This document shows positions 41,455-49,985 of a DNA stretch of 64,000 bases, one piece after another. The translations under genes and the position numbers were made by a program. The stretch spans positions 434,001 through 498,000 of the forward strand of contig NZ_BAAADS010000001.1 of assembly GCF_039522605.1 (NCBI RefSeq). The letters run 5' to 3'. Below the pieces are notes generated by a model that worked only from the letters and a program-made list of their open reading frames with translations, was not told the origin of the DNA and did not search any database. The stretch comes from Lentibacillus siamensis (GTDB taxonomy: Bacteria > Bacillota > Bacilli > Bacillales > Amphibacillaceae). Numbering within the stretch: position 1 is the first letter of the stretch; every line of letters starts with the position of its first letter.

Positions 41455-42354
41455 CTAATACTCCAGCGGTTCTCGCTTGGTAACAAAACTGACCGCCGCT
41501 GCCAGAGCAAATGAAAAGACGAAGACAACAACACCAATCGCCATTCCATAACCATATGTCGAATTTCCGTACGCCTGTGCATACATATAAGACAGAAACA
41601 CTTCCGTTGATCCATCCGGTCCACCGCCGGTCATAGCTTTAACAAGCAAAAAGCTCAAATTGATCGTGCTGATAATGTAAAATGCCAGCGTCGTGCGGAT
41701 ATTCGTCCAGATAAGGGGAAGGGTAATGCTGGTAAATTGTTTAAAACGTCCTGCCCCTTCCAGCGAAGCAGCTTCATAATAACTGGCAGGAATACTCGCC
41801 ATGCTGGACATATACATGACCATATAGTACCCAATCGCCTGCCAGACGAGTGCACCAGCCAGACTGTAGATGACGATATCCTGATTTCCCAGCCACAATT
41901 GCTCAAAACTTTCCATGCTGAAAATATCAAACACACTATTCAGCAATCCGCTTTCCGGAGCAAAAATTGCAGAAAAAATACCGGCAATAACAACTACTGA
42001 TAGTATATTTGGAATATAAAAGACGACCCGGAAAAAGTTATCCCCGACAATTCGCTCTCTTGTTAAAATCGCTGCGAACGTCAATGCAAAAAATATGGTG
42101 ACAATTGCTACTACAACAATTAAAAAGATCGAGTTTTGAAAGGATTGAATAAAGTCCATGTCATTCCATAGGATTTTGAAGTTTTCAAAGCCTACAAACG
42201 ACTTCGTATTGGACAATCCACCCCATCGATATAAGGACATCCGGAAAACTTCAATCGTAGGAATCACCATAAAAACAATAAATAGAAGTAATGCCGGTAA
42301 AATACATACGCTGATGAATATACTTCTGGATAATCTCTTGCTCAACACTTTCAC
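41455..42354 (-). CDS. Carbohydrate ABC transporter permease (MalF type)
   Basis: A 299-residue permease with an N-terminal positively charged segment, six hydrophobic helices and the EAA loop EAASLEGAGRFKQFTSITLPLIW near residue 195. It ends KREPLEY. It is 12 bases upstream of the second permease gene. A 149-bp gap holding a repeat and a GC-rich hairpin separates it from the binding-protein gene, which probably lowers its expression relative to the binding protein. Confidence 0.92.
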   Translation of the reverse strand: MKVLSKRLSRSIFISVCILPALLLFIVFMVIPTIEVFRMSLYRWGGLSNTKSFVGFENFKILWNDMDFIQSFQNSIFLIVVVAIVTIFFALTFAAILTRERIVGDNFFRVVFYIPNILSVVVIAGIFSAIFAPESGLLNSVFDIFSMESFEQLWLGNQDIVIYSLAGALVWQAIGYYMVMYMSSMASIPASYYEAASLEGAGRFKQFTSITLPLIWTNIRTTLAFYIISTINLSFLLVKAMTGGGPDGSTEVFLSYMYAQAYGNSTYGYGMAIGVVVFVFSFALAAAVSFVTKREPLEY

Positions 42355-42363
42355 CTCCCTACT

Positions 42364-42450
42364 TTAGAAAACTTGGTTGTCACCAAGCCTTTAAGTGACG
42401 GTCTTAGTTGCACTTATGCAGTCAAAGGTTTTATACTTTCGAAACTGCCA
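42364..42450 (+). repeat. Dispersed repeat family A, copy 5
   Basis: It begins TTTAGAAAACTTGGTTGTCACC and ends in GAAACTGC. Both stems are retained with several wobble pairs or mismatches (the second arm of stem 1 reads AAGTGACGGTC). It lies in the gap between the binding-protein and permease genes. Confidence 0.7.
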
Positions 42451-42452
42451 AG

Positions 42453-42482
42453 CAAAACGGCGGGCCAGTACCCGCCGTTTGC
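42453..42482 (-). terminator. GC-rich hairpin after the binding-protein gene (partial terminator)
   Basis: A perfect dyad CAAACGGCGGG/CCCGCCGTTTTG with a 6-base loop lies 21 bases after the stop, followed on the minus strand by a short TTTTG tract. Such hairpins commonly let only part of transcription reach the permeases, or protect the binding-protein mRNA. Confidence 0.7.
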
Positions 42483-42503
42483 TTTCACCTGATCAGTTAC
42501 AGT

Positions 42504-43838
42504 TTATTTCAATGCGGATCTCAGTTTGTCACTTGCTTCTTCAAGATTTTTTTGCCATTCTTCCACAGTGATATCGCCACTGACGACACTGTCGACCTGT
42601 CCATACAATGTTTCCTGAATACTTACACCAGGGACAGGCTTTGTGGAAGCAAAAGTACCCATTGCAGGCAATGCGCCTTCTTCTTCATAAATACTGTAAA
42701 ATTCCTTTTTCTGTCCTTCCAGTTTATCGGTTATTCCATTAATCGGCTGAACTGCACCCGCTTCCAGGAAGATGGATGCCGCTTCGTCTGAATACATATA
42801 AGCGATGAATTCTTTGGCAGCTTCTTTATCTTCAGCCTTTTTTGGAATCCAAATTTGCTCAAAGAAAGTAAAAGCATAACGATCACCGCCTTGCTCAAAT
42901 GCCGGAATCGACGTCATTCCCCATTTAAACCCATCTGCCCTTGGTGCTTCAGACATCTCACCGGTAACCCATGTGCCATTCGGCATGAATAATGCCTTGT
43001 TATCCAATACCAGTTGCTGATTCTTCGTGAAATTTTTCGGATTCGCATTTGCTACGGTATTCGGATGCACATAATCGGCCAGTTTACCGACTGTCTCCAG
43101 TACTTTTGTTGCCTCATCAGACATCCAGATACCATCTTCATACGTCATAACGGAATTGTAAAAATCAGGACCGCCGGAAGCATAAAGCATTGAGCCCAGC
43201 AACGTATCAAAATAGCCCGCAATTGGATAGGTAAACAGCGACTTGCCTTCACCAAGCTTATTACCTAGTTTCCACATTTGATCCCAGTTGCTTGGGACCT
43301 CCCATCCTTTTTCTTTAAACAGTCCTGCATTATAAAATAACCCTGTCGGACTATAGAACATCGGAGCCATATACATCTCACCATCACCGTATGGGTTTGT
43401 TGCGAGTGTATCAGTAAAGCCTTCCAGTATTTTCTCCTTCACCTTTACATCCTCACCAGGCACTTGCATGTCCAGCACATCGGAAATATTCTCCAGGCCG
43501 TTCTCCTTGATTAATGTTTCCGTAAGCGCCTGTTCTCTTCCTGTCGCCAGCAGCATGACGTCCGGATAATTTCCCGCCTGCATTTTCGGACGGATGACTT
43601 CTTCAATGTTTTTTTCCAATGTCAGTTTCACATCCACATTTTCATGCGATGCTTCATATTTCTTGGCAATTTTCTTCCACATATCAGCACCATACGCTGA
43701 TTCCAGCGCAGCAAGATTCAATGTAACCTTACCATTAGAGCCCTCAGCGTTTGATTCCTTTTCATCACCACTGCAAGCAGCCAAACTTATACACAAAGTC
43801 ACTATAAATAATGCTAAAAACCATTTCTTCATACTCAT
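42504..43838 (-). CDS. Sugar-binding lipoprotein of an ABC transporter (extracellular solute-binding family 1)
   Basis: A 444-residue lipoprotein. The signal peptide ends in the lipobox LAAC near residue 19. The mature part has the SBP family 1 pattern, with LLATGREQALTE near 85, YNAGLFKEKGWEVPSNWDQM near 165 and a C-terminal PIPxxGGIT-like PINGITDKLEG. ATG at 43838 is chosen because GAGGGGGG lies 6 bases upstream. It should capture galacto-N-biose or lacto-N-biose for the adjacent permeases and GH112 enzyme, which is inferred from context. A cre-overlapped promoter lies upstream. Confidence 0.9.
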   Translation of the reverse strand: MSMKKWFLALFIVTLCISLAACSGDEKESNAEGSNGKVTLNLAALESAYGADMWKKIAKKYEASHENVDVKLTLEKNIEEVIRPKMQAGNYPDVMLLATGREQALTETLIKENGLENISDVLDMQVPGEDVKVKEKILEGFTDTLATNPYGDGEMYMAPMFYSPTGLFYNAGLFKEKGWEVPSNWDQMWKLGNKLGEGKSLFTYPIAGYFDTLLGSMLYASGGPDFYNSVMTYEDGIWMSDEATKVLETVGKLADYVHPNTVANANPKNFTKNQQLVLDNKALFMPNGTWVTGEMSEAPRADGFKWGMTSIPAFEQGGDRYAFTFFEQIWIPKKAEDKEAAKEFIAYMYSDEAASIFLEAGAVQPINGITDKLEGQKKEFYSIYEEEGALPAMGTFASTKPVPGVSIQETLYGQVDSVVSGDITVEEWQKNLEEASDKLRSALK

Positions 43839-43870
43839 CAACAGCCCCCCTCAGGTTTTGATTAATTAAT

Positions 43871-43900
43871 ATTTTACAAGGTATAAAAACGTTTTCACAA
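43871..43900 (-). promoter_or_regulatory. Promoter with overlapping cre site before the sugar-binding protein gene
   Basis: On the minus strand TTGTGA (43900-43895) and TAAAAT (43876-43871) are 18 bases apart. The sequence TGAAAACGTTTTTA (43897-43884) matches the CcpA cre consensus TGWAANCGNTNWCA in 13 of 14 positions and covers the -35 edge and spacer. This predicts carbon catabolite repression of the ABC-GH112 operon. The rest of the gap to 44172 is A/T-rich, with no recognisable gene. Confidence 0.72.
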
Positions 43901-44172
43901 TAAACATCTTGTTCAGATTTTTATATATATTGCTTTTTTTCTTACCCCTCTAAAAAAGTTTCCTAAAAAATGTGCTACATCCAATCTTATTCATTTTTGC
44001 GCCCGATGAAGGTTTCATATGAGGATGTGCGCTTATACATGTTTCACTGCAGCACTTTCCAGAAAATAGCTGATATACAAAACCCGATGATAGCTCGAAT
44101 TAAAACGAAATCCTAATCCGACTAGTTTACTAGCGATTTTAATGAATCCTATCATCCTTATTCTAACAGAAC

Positions 44173-44210
44173 AAAAAGGGCAATACTGAAAAAATCAGAT
44201 TGCCCTTTTT
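44173..44210 (-). terminator. Terminator closing the glycosidase-fibre operon
   Basis: AAAAAGGGCAATCTGA pairs with TCAGTATTGCCCTTTTT, with one mismatch and a 6-base loop, and is followed by T residues on both strands. It lies 75 bases after the SipW stop and separates this operon from the ABC-GH112 operon. Confidence 0.88.
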
Positions 44211-44284
44211 GATGTTATTGGCAGTCCCGCAAAAGTCTACTTACGCTTTAGAATAGGTATTATATTGAATCCCTTTCAAGGATA

Positions 44285-44863
44285 TCAGGCATCAGTCGAC
44301 GATGTTTCTTCCTTTTTCTTACGCCCATCAATTTCTTTAAAAGCTTTCCAGATCGTGATAATAGAATAAATGATTAATAGAATACCCGGCAGAACTACCA
44401 GTAATGCAGTACCTTGTTTTGATTGTGCATAGTGCATAAAATAGCCAACAAATGGAACTGTGAAACCAGTATAAACGGCTTCAACCTTTGAAGGGAGGAC
44501 AGGTTTTGAATCATGACTGTCGTTGTTATCACCCTTTGTAACATACTTTGGTTGGCTGTCAGTCCCATTAACTTTGACAATTCGGTGCGTGACAGTTGTT
44601 GCTTTATCTATCCTATAAGTAATCACGTCACCTTTTTTTAAATTGGCTGGTTCTTTAACAGGTTCAACAGCAATGAGCGACCCTGTTTGAAAAGTAGGCT
44701 CCATCGAACCTGATAAAACCGTCTTAAATTGATAACCAAAAAAGCTCGGTTCCCCACCAGAAATCTTTGATGAAACAACCACAAAGACCATAAAAATTAA
44801 TGTGATAATTAACAGAGTGGTAATTGCACCACTTAACCATTTTTTAAGTGTACGAAATGTCAT
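44285..44863 (-). CDS. sipW: SipW-type (ER-type) signal peptidase I
   Basis: A 192-residue membrane protease. An N-terminal helix (residues ~12-31) is followed by the catalytic Ser53 in LSGSMEPTF and His93 in TVTHRIV. His replaces the usual bacterial Lys, which defines the ER/SipW type. TKGDNNDSHD near residue 110 is the conserved box. A second helix lies at ~150-170. SipW releases TasA- and TapA-type proteins from their signal peptides. It overlaps the tapA-like gene by 4 bases, as in the tapA-sipW pair of B. subtilis. Its TasA-type substrate is encoded 12.5 kb away in the same run. Confidence 0.94.
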   Translation of the reverse strand: MTFRTLKKWLSGAITTLLIITLIFMVFVVVSSKISGGEPSFFGYQFKTVLSGSMEPTFQTGSLIAVEPVKEPANLKKGDVITYRIDKATTVTHRIVKVNGTDSQPKYVTKGDNNDSHDSKPVLPSKVEAVYTGFTVPFVGYFMHYAQSKQGTALLVVLPGILLIIYSIITIWKAFKEIDGRKKKEETSSTDA

Positions 44864-45411
44864 TGTTTCCCCTCACTTTTATGCAATTTCTTCTTACCTT
44901 CGTTGCCATTTTCATTTAATTCATCCTGGTCTTTTGTTTCCTGTTTCTTTTTTGCAGATTGATTAATACTGTTTGATTCATTACGAACAGGTTCTTTCGT
45001 GTCATGTTCCTTTTTTGCAGTATTTTTTTCCGTGGAAGTTGATTGATCCTTTGTTTCCCCTGTTTTAGCCTTGTTCACTTCTTTTTTCCCTGTCTGGTCA
45101 TTATGATTCGACTTGTTCCCTTTATCAGTTTTTTTCTGCTTGTCTTCTTTATCAGTTTGCTTATACTCATCCGTTTTGTCGTTTGCCTTATGATTGAACT
45201 TTTTGTCCACCTCCGCTTTATCATTATCCATTTCCCGCGTCTCCGCCGTAATGGAACCAGACTTTTTTTCCGAATCAGTGAAGTAAGCATTTGTCGGAGA
45301 TGTTAAATTTATGAAACTAATCAATGTAATAAAAAGAATGATGCCTAGTTGCATAAAAAATATGGAAAACCAGTATTTATCTACAAAATTTCCCGCTCGC
45401 TTGGTTTTAAT
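44860..45411 (-). CDS. TapA (YqxM)-like fibre assembly protein, Lys/Asp-rich, possible non-canonical start
   Basis: About 183 residues when begun at ATT (45411), or 164 from the ATG at 45354. Order: a short basic start (IKTKRAGNFVDKYWF), a hydrophobic helix, a SipW-type cleavage region TNAYFTDSEKKSGSITA, then ~120 residues of repetitive Lys/Asp/Glu/Asn/Thr-rich sequence expected to be disordered. TapA of B. subtilis has the same plan. The only good ribosome site (GGAGG at 45426-45422) fits ATT or ATC, not the internal ATG, which has none. It would anchor or nucleate the TasA fibre. Assignment rests on layout and the sipW overlap. Confidence 0.62.
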   Translation of the reverse strand: MKTKRAGNFVDKYWFSIFFMQLGIILFITLISFINLTSPTNAYFTDSEKKSGSITAETREMDNDKAEVDKKFNHKANDKTDEYKQTDKEDKQKKTDKGNKSNHNDQTGKKEVNKAKTGETKDQSTSTEKNTAKKEHDTKEPVRNESNSINQSAKKKQETKDQDELNENGNEGKKKLHKSEGKQ

Positions 45412-45446
45412 GATGTTTATACCTCCTTCTCCTGAGCCTTTTTATG

Positions 45447-45480
45447 GCACGGCGGCAAATCCAAGACTTGCCGCCTGTGC
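45447..45480 (-). other. GC-rich hairpin between the GH2 gene and the tapA-like gene
   Basis: GCAC-A-GGCGGCAA pairs with TTGCCGCC-GTGC (one bulge). On the minus strand it is followed by ATAAAAAGG, not by a T run. It is therefore more likely an mRNA-processing or attenuation element than a full terminator. It lies 21 bases upstream of the tapA ribosome site. Confidence 0.6.
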
Positions 45481-45494
45481 ATTCATCCATGATA

Positions 45495-48400
45495 CTATTT
45501 CCACTTCTCCAGCAGATAATCCGCATCTGCCTTTAGCGCTTGATAGACTTCATCGGAAATAGATCCCTTTACTTGTTCCAGTAATGTGGTAAATCCATTA
45601 AGATGTTTGACTACCTTATCACTCATTTCTTTTTCCTCGAAACGATTAATAGTAATTAACTGCAGATTTAAAGCATGTACCGTCTTATCATCAGGAATTT
45701 CCCCTTCTTCGTCATACCGCTTTACCAGTTTCATCATATCTGCAGCACTTGTAGTAACATGAATCATGAATGTTTTTTCCGTAACATTCCCTGCTTTATC
45801 CTCAGCTGTTACAACAAATTTATACGTGCCCGGTTTACCCGCCATATCCAGGTTTGTCCCTTCTTCGTATCGCTTGCCATTGAACGTAGCAGATGTTGTT
45901 TTAAGCCCACTATTTTCATCTTTTGCTTCCCACGTAAATGCAAGTGTATCGGAGTCTGAAACAGTGGTTTCGTCTTTAAGATTGTTACCGTTCAATAACG
46001 TTGTGACCACCGGCCCGTCGGTGTCAGCGGTAAATTTGGCACCAGCCCAGTCAGCATGATCATTTCCATTTCCATTACCCGCATCTGTTACTACCAATTT
46101 CAATTGACTTTTTCCTCGAATATCTACTTTGATGGATTGTGCTGGTGTTTCTCTTTGCATAACACCACTTTCGAACAACTTTTCTCCATCTGCCCATACT
46201 TGAAATTTCACAGACCCTGTTTGATTAGCCTCTCTGTCAAGACCGATTACTGCTTCGAAGGTATCATAACCTTTACCGGCAATATCATAGACAATTTCCG
46301 AATTTGCATGGGTTCCAATCCCCTTATCATAGGTGACAGGTCCGTTATCCCCCATTAATGTAATCGGGTTTCCTTCGATACTGCGGTCACGGTGTATCAT
46401 TCCCCAGCCAGCAGTGGCGCTCTCCCAATCCAAATCACTTAAATACAGTTGATCGGCAAGTTCGAAGTGGATAACATATTTAGCCGTAACCAAGCCATCA
46501 TCGGAAGCCGCTGTGATCACCGTTTTTCCCGGCAGTTTTTCAGCTGCATCCATTTCCACGTTGACATCATCGCTGATTGTTTTGACGTTTACCTCTGGCA
46601 CATCTTCCATTGTTCCTTTCAAATAACGAAGCGTATAATCCGTTCTATTGGCATTAAATGCAGCCAGTGATTCGCCATTTATCGTAATGTCTTTCACTAA
46701 TTCATCGGTTACAACCCGTTTACTTAATTTCATTGGTGAATCCTCTTTTGATATTGGTCGCAAACGGAAACTATAACTGTATTTCTGATCTGCCTGCATT
46801 GTGAATTCAGGATGTGGCCGTTTTCCCCAGCTGTTATCCCCGCCAAGTCCCATTTGATGGTAGTTGAGATTCACAAAAATCTCTTCTTGCTGCTCCAGCT
46901 GATATGGATGTGCGGATGATCCTAAATCCTCTTCCGTATAATGAAGGGCACCCACTTCAAGCAGTGGCAGACCGGTTGCCATCAGTCCGATTCCATCTTC
47001 ATTTGTGAAAGTTACCCAGCGCACATCCGTTTTGTTGCCAGTTTCCTGCGGTTCCACATAAGGATAGAAATTATCTGTTACTGTACTACTGTAGACACCT
47101 ACAGGATAACCGGTTTTACGATCCCAATAATTGCTTTCAGGTCCGCGTCCAAACCAGTCCATTTGTTCAAACTCGCCCGGCAATGTCATTTCCATTCCAA
47201 CCGCCGGAATTTCCGACAGTCCGTTGCCAGGATCTAATGTGCTGTTAACCACTACCTCGCCTGTTCCATAAACAATATAGGAAGTCTTATAATCGGATTT
47301 GTTCGTGGTTGGCAATGTACCGGTTACATTTATCCGGATCGCATTGCTGCCGTATTTTACAACCTCAACATCATCAACATTTCTGTTTTTACCGGCATTT
47401 TTCCATGTTTCCGTTCGCGCGGGCATTCCGTTTCCTTTGTCACTATCATTTGGTGCCCGCCAATAATCCGGCTCAGGACCTGTTTTTATTAAATCTGTAT
47501 TCTTATATTCGAAAGTGGCTATGGTCCCTTTTGCTTTATTGAAAGTCAACTTAAAATCTTTTCCATCGACAGCGATGGATGAATCGTTGTTTTCTACAGC
47601 TATCTCAGGCATATCACTTATTTTCTTCGGTGCTTGTGCAGGAACGTCATATTCCATATTGAATTGTTCATAAGCGATTTCATGTCCCTCAGACGCCCAG
47701 CGCGTATCTTCCTTCAATGTAAAGCTTACATCCAGAAAGTATTCTGACCCTGCTTCGAGAACCGGTTTTTCGATTGGCAGCGTAATTTCTTTCGTTGATA
47801 ACGGCTTAACATTAAGCCCCTCTATTTTACCTTCCTGAATAACCTTATCATCCTTCTTTAATTCCCATTTAGCATCATACGCGTTCAGGTTTGTAAAAAG
47901 AAACTCATTTTTTAATTCGACTACACCATTCTTAAGATCAACCGCTTGCATTTCCACGTTTTGATACACTTTTTTAACTTCTTTTATTTCAGGCTGTGGT
48001 GTTCGATCGGATGAAACCAATCCATTCGCCATAAAGTTGTCGTCATTTGGCACATCACCCCAATCACCGCCATATGCCTGATAGAAACCTTCTTCTTCAC
48101 CAGGAATTGGCCAGCGCAGAGTCTGGTTGACCCAGTCCCAAATAAAGCCGCCTTGCAGATTTTTATACTTGTCAATAACATCCCAATACTGATAAAGGTT
48201 ACCGACACTATTGCCCATAGCGTGTGCATACTCAATCAGCAGGAGTGGCTGTGGGTTACCTGATTTGCCGTAGGATTCAACAAATGACACATCCGGATAC
48301 ATAACGCCTCTCACATCACCCCACCGATCATCCCCAGCATAGTGTACGATTCTGGTAGGGTCCAAATTCCGCGTTAGTTCGGCCATATGTTTAAAGGTTG

Positions 48401-49886
48401 AGCCAGTGCCAGCCTCGTTTCCAAGCGACCAGATAACAATTGATGGATGATTTTTATCCCGTTCCACCATGCTTCTCATCCGGTCAAGTGATGCAGGCAG
48501 CCACTGTGGATCACTCTTAGGCAATTCTCCCCTTCTCCCATGTGACTCCAAATTTGCTTCATCAATAATATAAAGCCCGTACTTATCCGCCAAATCATAC
48601 CATTCCGTCTGATTTGGATAATGTGAGGTACGAACCGCATTAATATTGTGTTTTTTCATTAATTTAATATCCTGAATCATGCGTTCGCGGGAAACGGTAC
48701 GTCCATCAACCGGATCCATTTCATGCCGATTAACACCTTTAAATGTAATCGGCTTCCCGTTTATTGTCATTTGATTGTCCACCATCTTAATTTCCCGAAA
48801 GCCAACATTTGTGCTGGTAGTCTCAATGATTTTTCCATTTTGGTCTTTCAGTGCTAACACAAGTGTGTACAAGTTAGGATGTTCAGCAGACCATTTTTTC
48901 GGATTCTCAATGAGCCGTTCTTTATTGATTGTTAATTTTGTTTCATCATTAAAATCAACTTCGGCTTCAATTGGCTGATCAAGCATTTTTTCATCATCGA
49001 CATTATAAAGCTGCATCTCAACTTTTTTACTGCCTGCTTTATTTTTATCATGCTTTGTCAAGTCAACACTTACAGCCAATGTCGAGTCTTCATAAGCTTC
49101 ATCTAAATTTGTTTTTACAAACAGATCACGCATATGAACATTCGGAGTGGAATACAAATAAACATCCCGGAATATGCCGCTCAAGCGAACCATATCCTGA
49201 TCCTCCAGCCAGCTGCCATCTGACCAGCGATAAACTTCAACAGAGATCGTATTTGTTTCACCACGCTTGATATATTCCGATATATCAAACTCGGCAGGAG
49301 TAAAACTGTCTTCACTATAACCGACTTTTTCACCATTCACCCATACATAAAATGCTGACTCAACCCCTTGAAATGACACATACACAGGTTGTTTATCCCA
49401 ATTATCAGGAACGGTAAATTCCTTTTTATAGGAGCCAACAGGATTGTAAATTGTTGGTGCTTTTGGAGGTTCCGGCATTTCGTAGCCCGTCCATGGATAC
49501 GTTACATTCGTGTAGATTGGATAATCATAACCTTCCAGCTGCCAGCTTGAAGGCACTTTAATTTTATCCCAATCGGAAACATCGTAATCTTCCTTATAAA
49601 AGTTCTTCGGCCGTTGTGCCGGGTTTTCTGAAAAATGAAACTTCCACTTCCCGTTTAGTGATTGATAGAATTCCGACTCAATCTGGTTGTCCTTCAATGC
49701 GGATTCGACATCTTTGTACGGCATAATGGCCGCGTGTGCTGGTTCACGGTTTACTTGAAAAGTTTCCGGATTATTATTCCATTCCGGGTACCCCTCCTTT
49801 CCTTGCGCAGCAGCCAGCGACTGCGAGGCAAAGTAGCCGAGGGCAAAAACAACCAACACCGCTGGCAATAAAAGCCATCTTTTCAT
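45495..49886 (-). CDS. Secreted GH2 beta-galactosidase with NPCBM, Ig-like and FIMAH-type C-terminal domains
   Basis: A 1463-residue secreted enzyme. Order: signal peptide (1-30), GH2 sugar-binding and Ig domains (~50-370), TIM barrel with acid/base E491 in SLGNEAGTG and nucleophile E552 in LIEYAHAMGNS, beta-galactosidase small-chain domain (~760-1040), NPCBM module (~1147-1287), an Ig-like domain with SGLKTTSATFNG (~1290-1380) and the shared ~80-residue C-terminal domain (KVVKHLNGFTTLL). It would remove terminal beta-galactose outside the cell. There is no LPXTG or SLH anchor. It lies 99 bases after the GH84 gene and 83 bases before the tapA-like gene. Confidence 0.92.
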   Translation of the reverse strand: MKRWLLLPAVLVVFALGYFASQSLAAAQGKEGYPEWNNNPETFQVNREPAHAAIMPYKDVESALKDNQIESEFYQSLNGKWKFHFSENPAQRPKNFYKEDYDVSDWDKIKVPSSWQLEGYDYPIYTNVTYPWTGYEMPEPPKAPTIYNPVGSYKKEFTVPDNWDKQPVYVSFQGVESAFYVWVNGEKVGYSEDSFTPAEFDISEYIKRGETNTISVEVYRWSDGSWLEDQDMVRLSGIFRDVYLYSTPNVHMRDLFVKTNLDEAYEDSTLAVSVDLTKHDKNKAGSKKVEMQLYNVDDEKMLDQPIEAEVDFNDETKLTINKERLIENPKKWSAEHPNLYTLVLALKDQNGKIIETTSTNVGFREIKMVDNQMTINGKPITFKGVNRHEMDPVDGRTVSRERMIQDIKLMKKHNINAVRTSHYPNQTEWYDLADKYGLYIIDEANLESHGRRGELPKSDPQWLPASLDRMRSMVERDKNHPSIVIWSLGNEAGTGSTFKHMAELTRNLDPTRIVHYAGDDRWGDVRGVMYPDVSFVESYGKSGNPQPLLLIEYAHAMGNSVGNLYQYWDVIDKYKNLQGGFIWDWVNQTLRWPIPGEEEGFYQAYGGDWGDVPNDDNFMANGLVSSDRTPQPEIKEVKKVYQNVEMQAVDLKNGVVELKNEFLFTNLNAYDAKWELKKDDKVIQEGKIEGLNVKPLSTKEITLPIEKPVLEAGSEYFLDVSFTLKEDTRWASEGHEIAYEQFNMEYDVPAQAPKKISDMPEIAVENNDSSIAVDGKDFKLTFNKAKGTIATFEYKNTDLIKTGPEPDYWRAPNDSDKGNGMPARTETWKNAGKNRNVDDVEVVKYGSNAIRINVTGTLPTTNKSDYKTSYIVYGTGEVVVNSTLDPGNGLSEIPAVGMEMTLPGEFEQMDWFGRGPESNYWDRKTGYPVGVYSSTVTDNFYPYVEPQETGNKTDVRWVTFTNEDGIGLMATGLPLLEVGALHYTEEDLGSSAHPYQLEQQEEIFVNLNYHQMGLGGDNSWGKRPHPEFTMQADQKYSYSFRLRPISKEDSPMKLSKRVVTDELVKDITINGESLAAFNANRTDYTLRYLKGTMEDVPEVNVKTISDDVNVEMDAAEKLPGKTVITAASDDGLVTAKYVIHFELADQLYLSDLDWESATAGWGMIHRDRSIEGNPITLMGDNGPVTYDKGIGTHANSEIVYDIAGKGYDTFEAVIGLDREANQTGSVKFQVWADGEKLFESGVMQRETPAQSIKVDIRGKSQLKLVVTDAGNGNGNDHADWAGAKFTADTDGPVVTTLLNGNNLKDETTVSDSDTLAFTWEAKDENSGLKTTSATFNGKRYEEGTNLDMAGKPGTYKFVVTAEDKAGNVTEKTFMIHVTTSAADMMKLVKRYDEEGEIPDDKTVHALNLQLITINRFEEKEMSDKVVKHLNGFTTLLEQVKGSISDEVYQALKADADYLLEKWK

Positions 49887-49985
49887 ATATGCTTTCCCCT
49901 TTCCGCTCTATTGAGCTTAATATTTGAACGACAGATTCCGGATGATACCGGATGCAGATAGAAACCCTGCTTCTGGCGAGTCATC

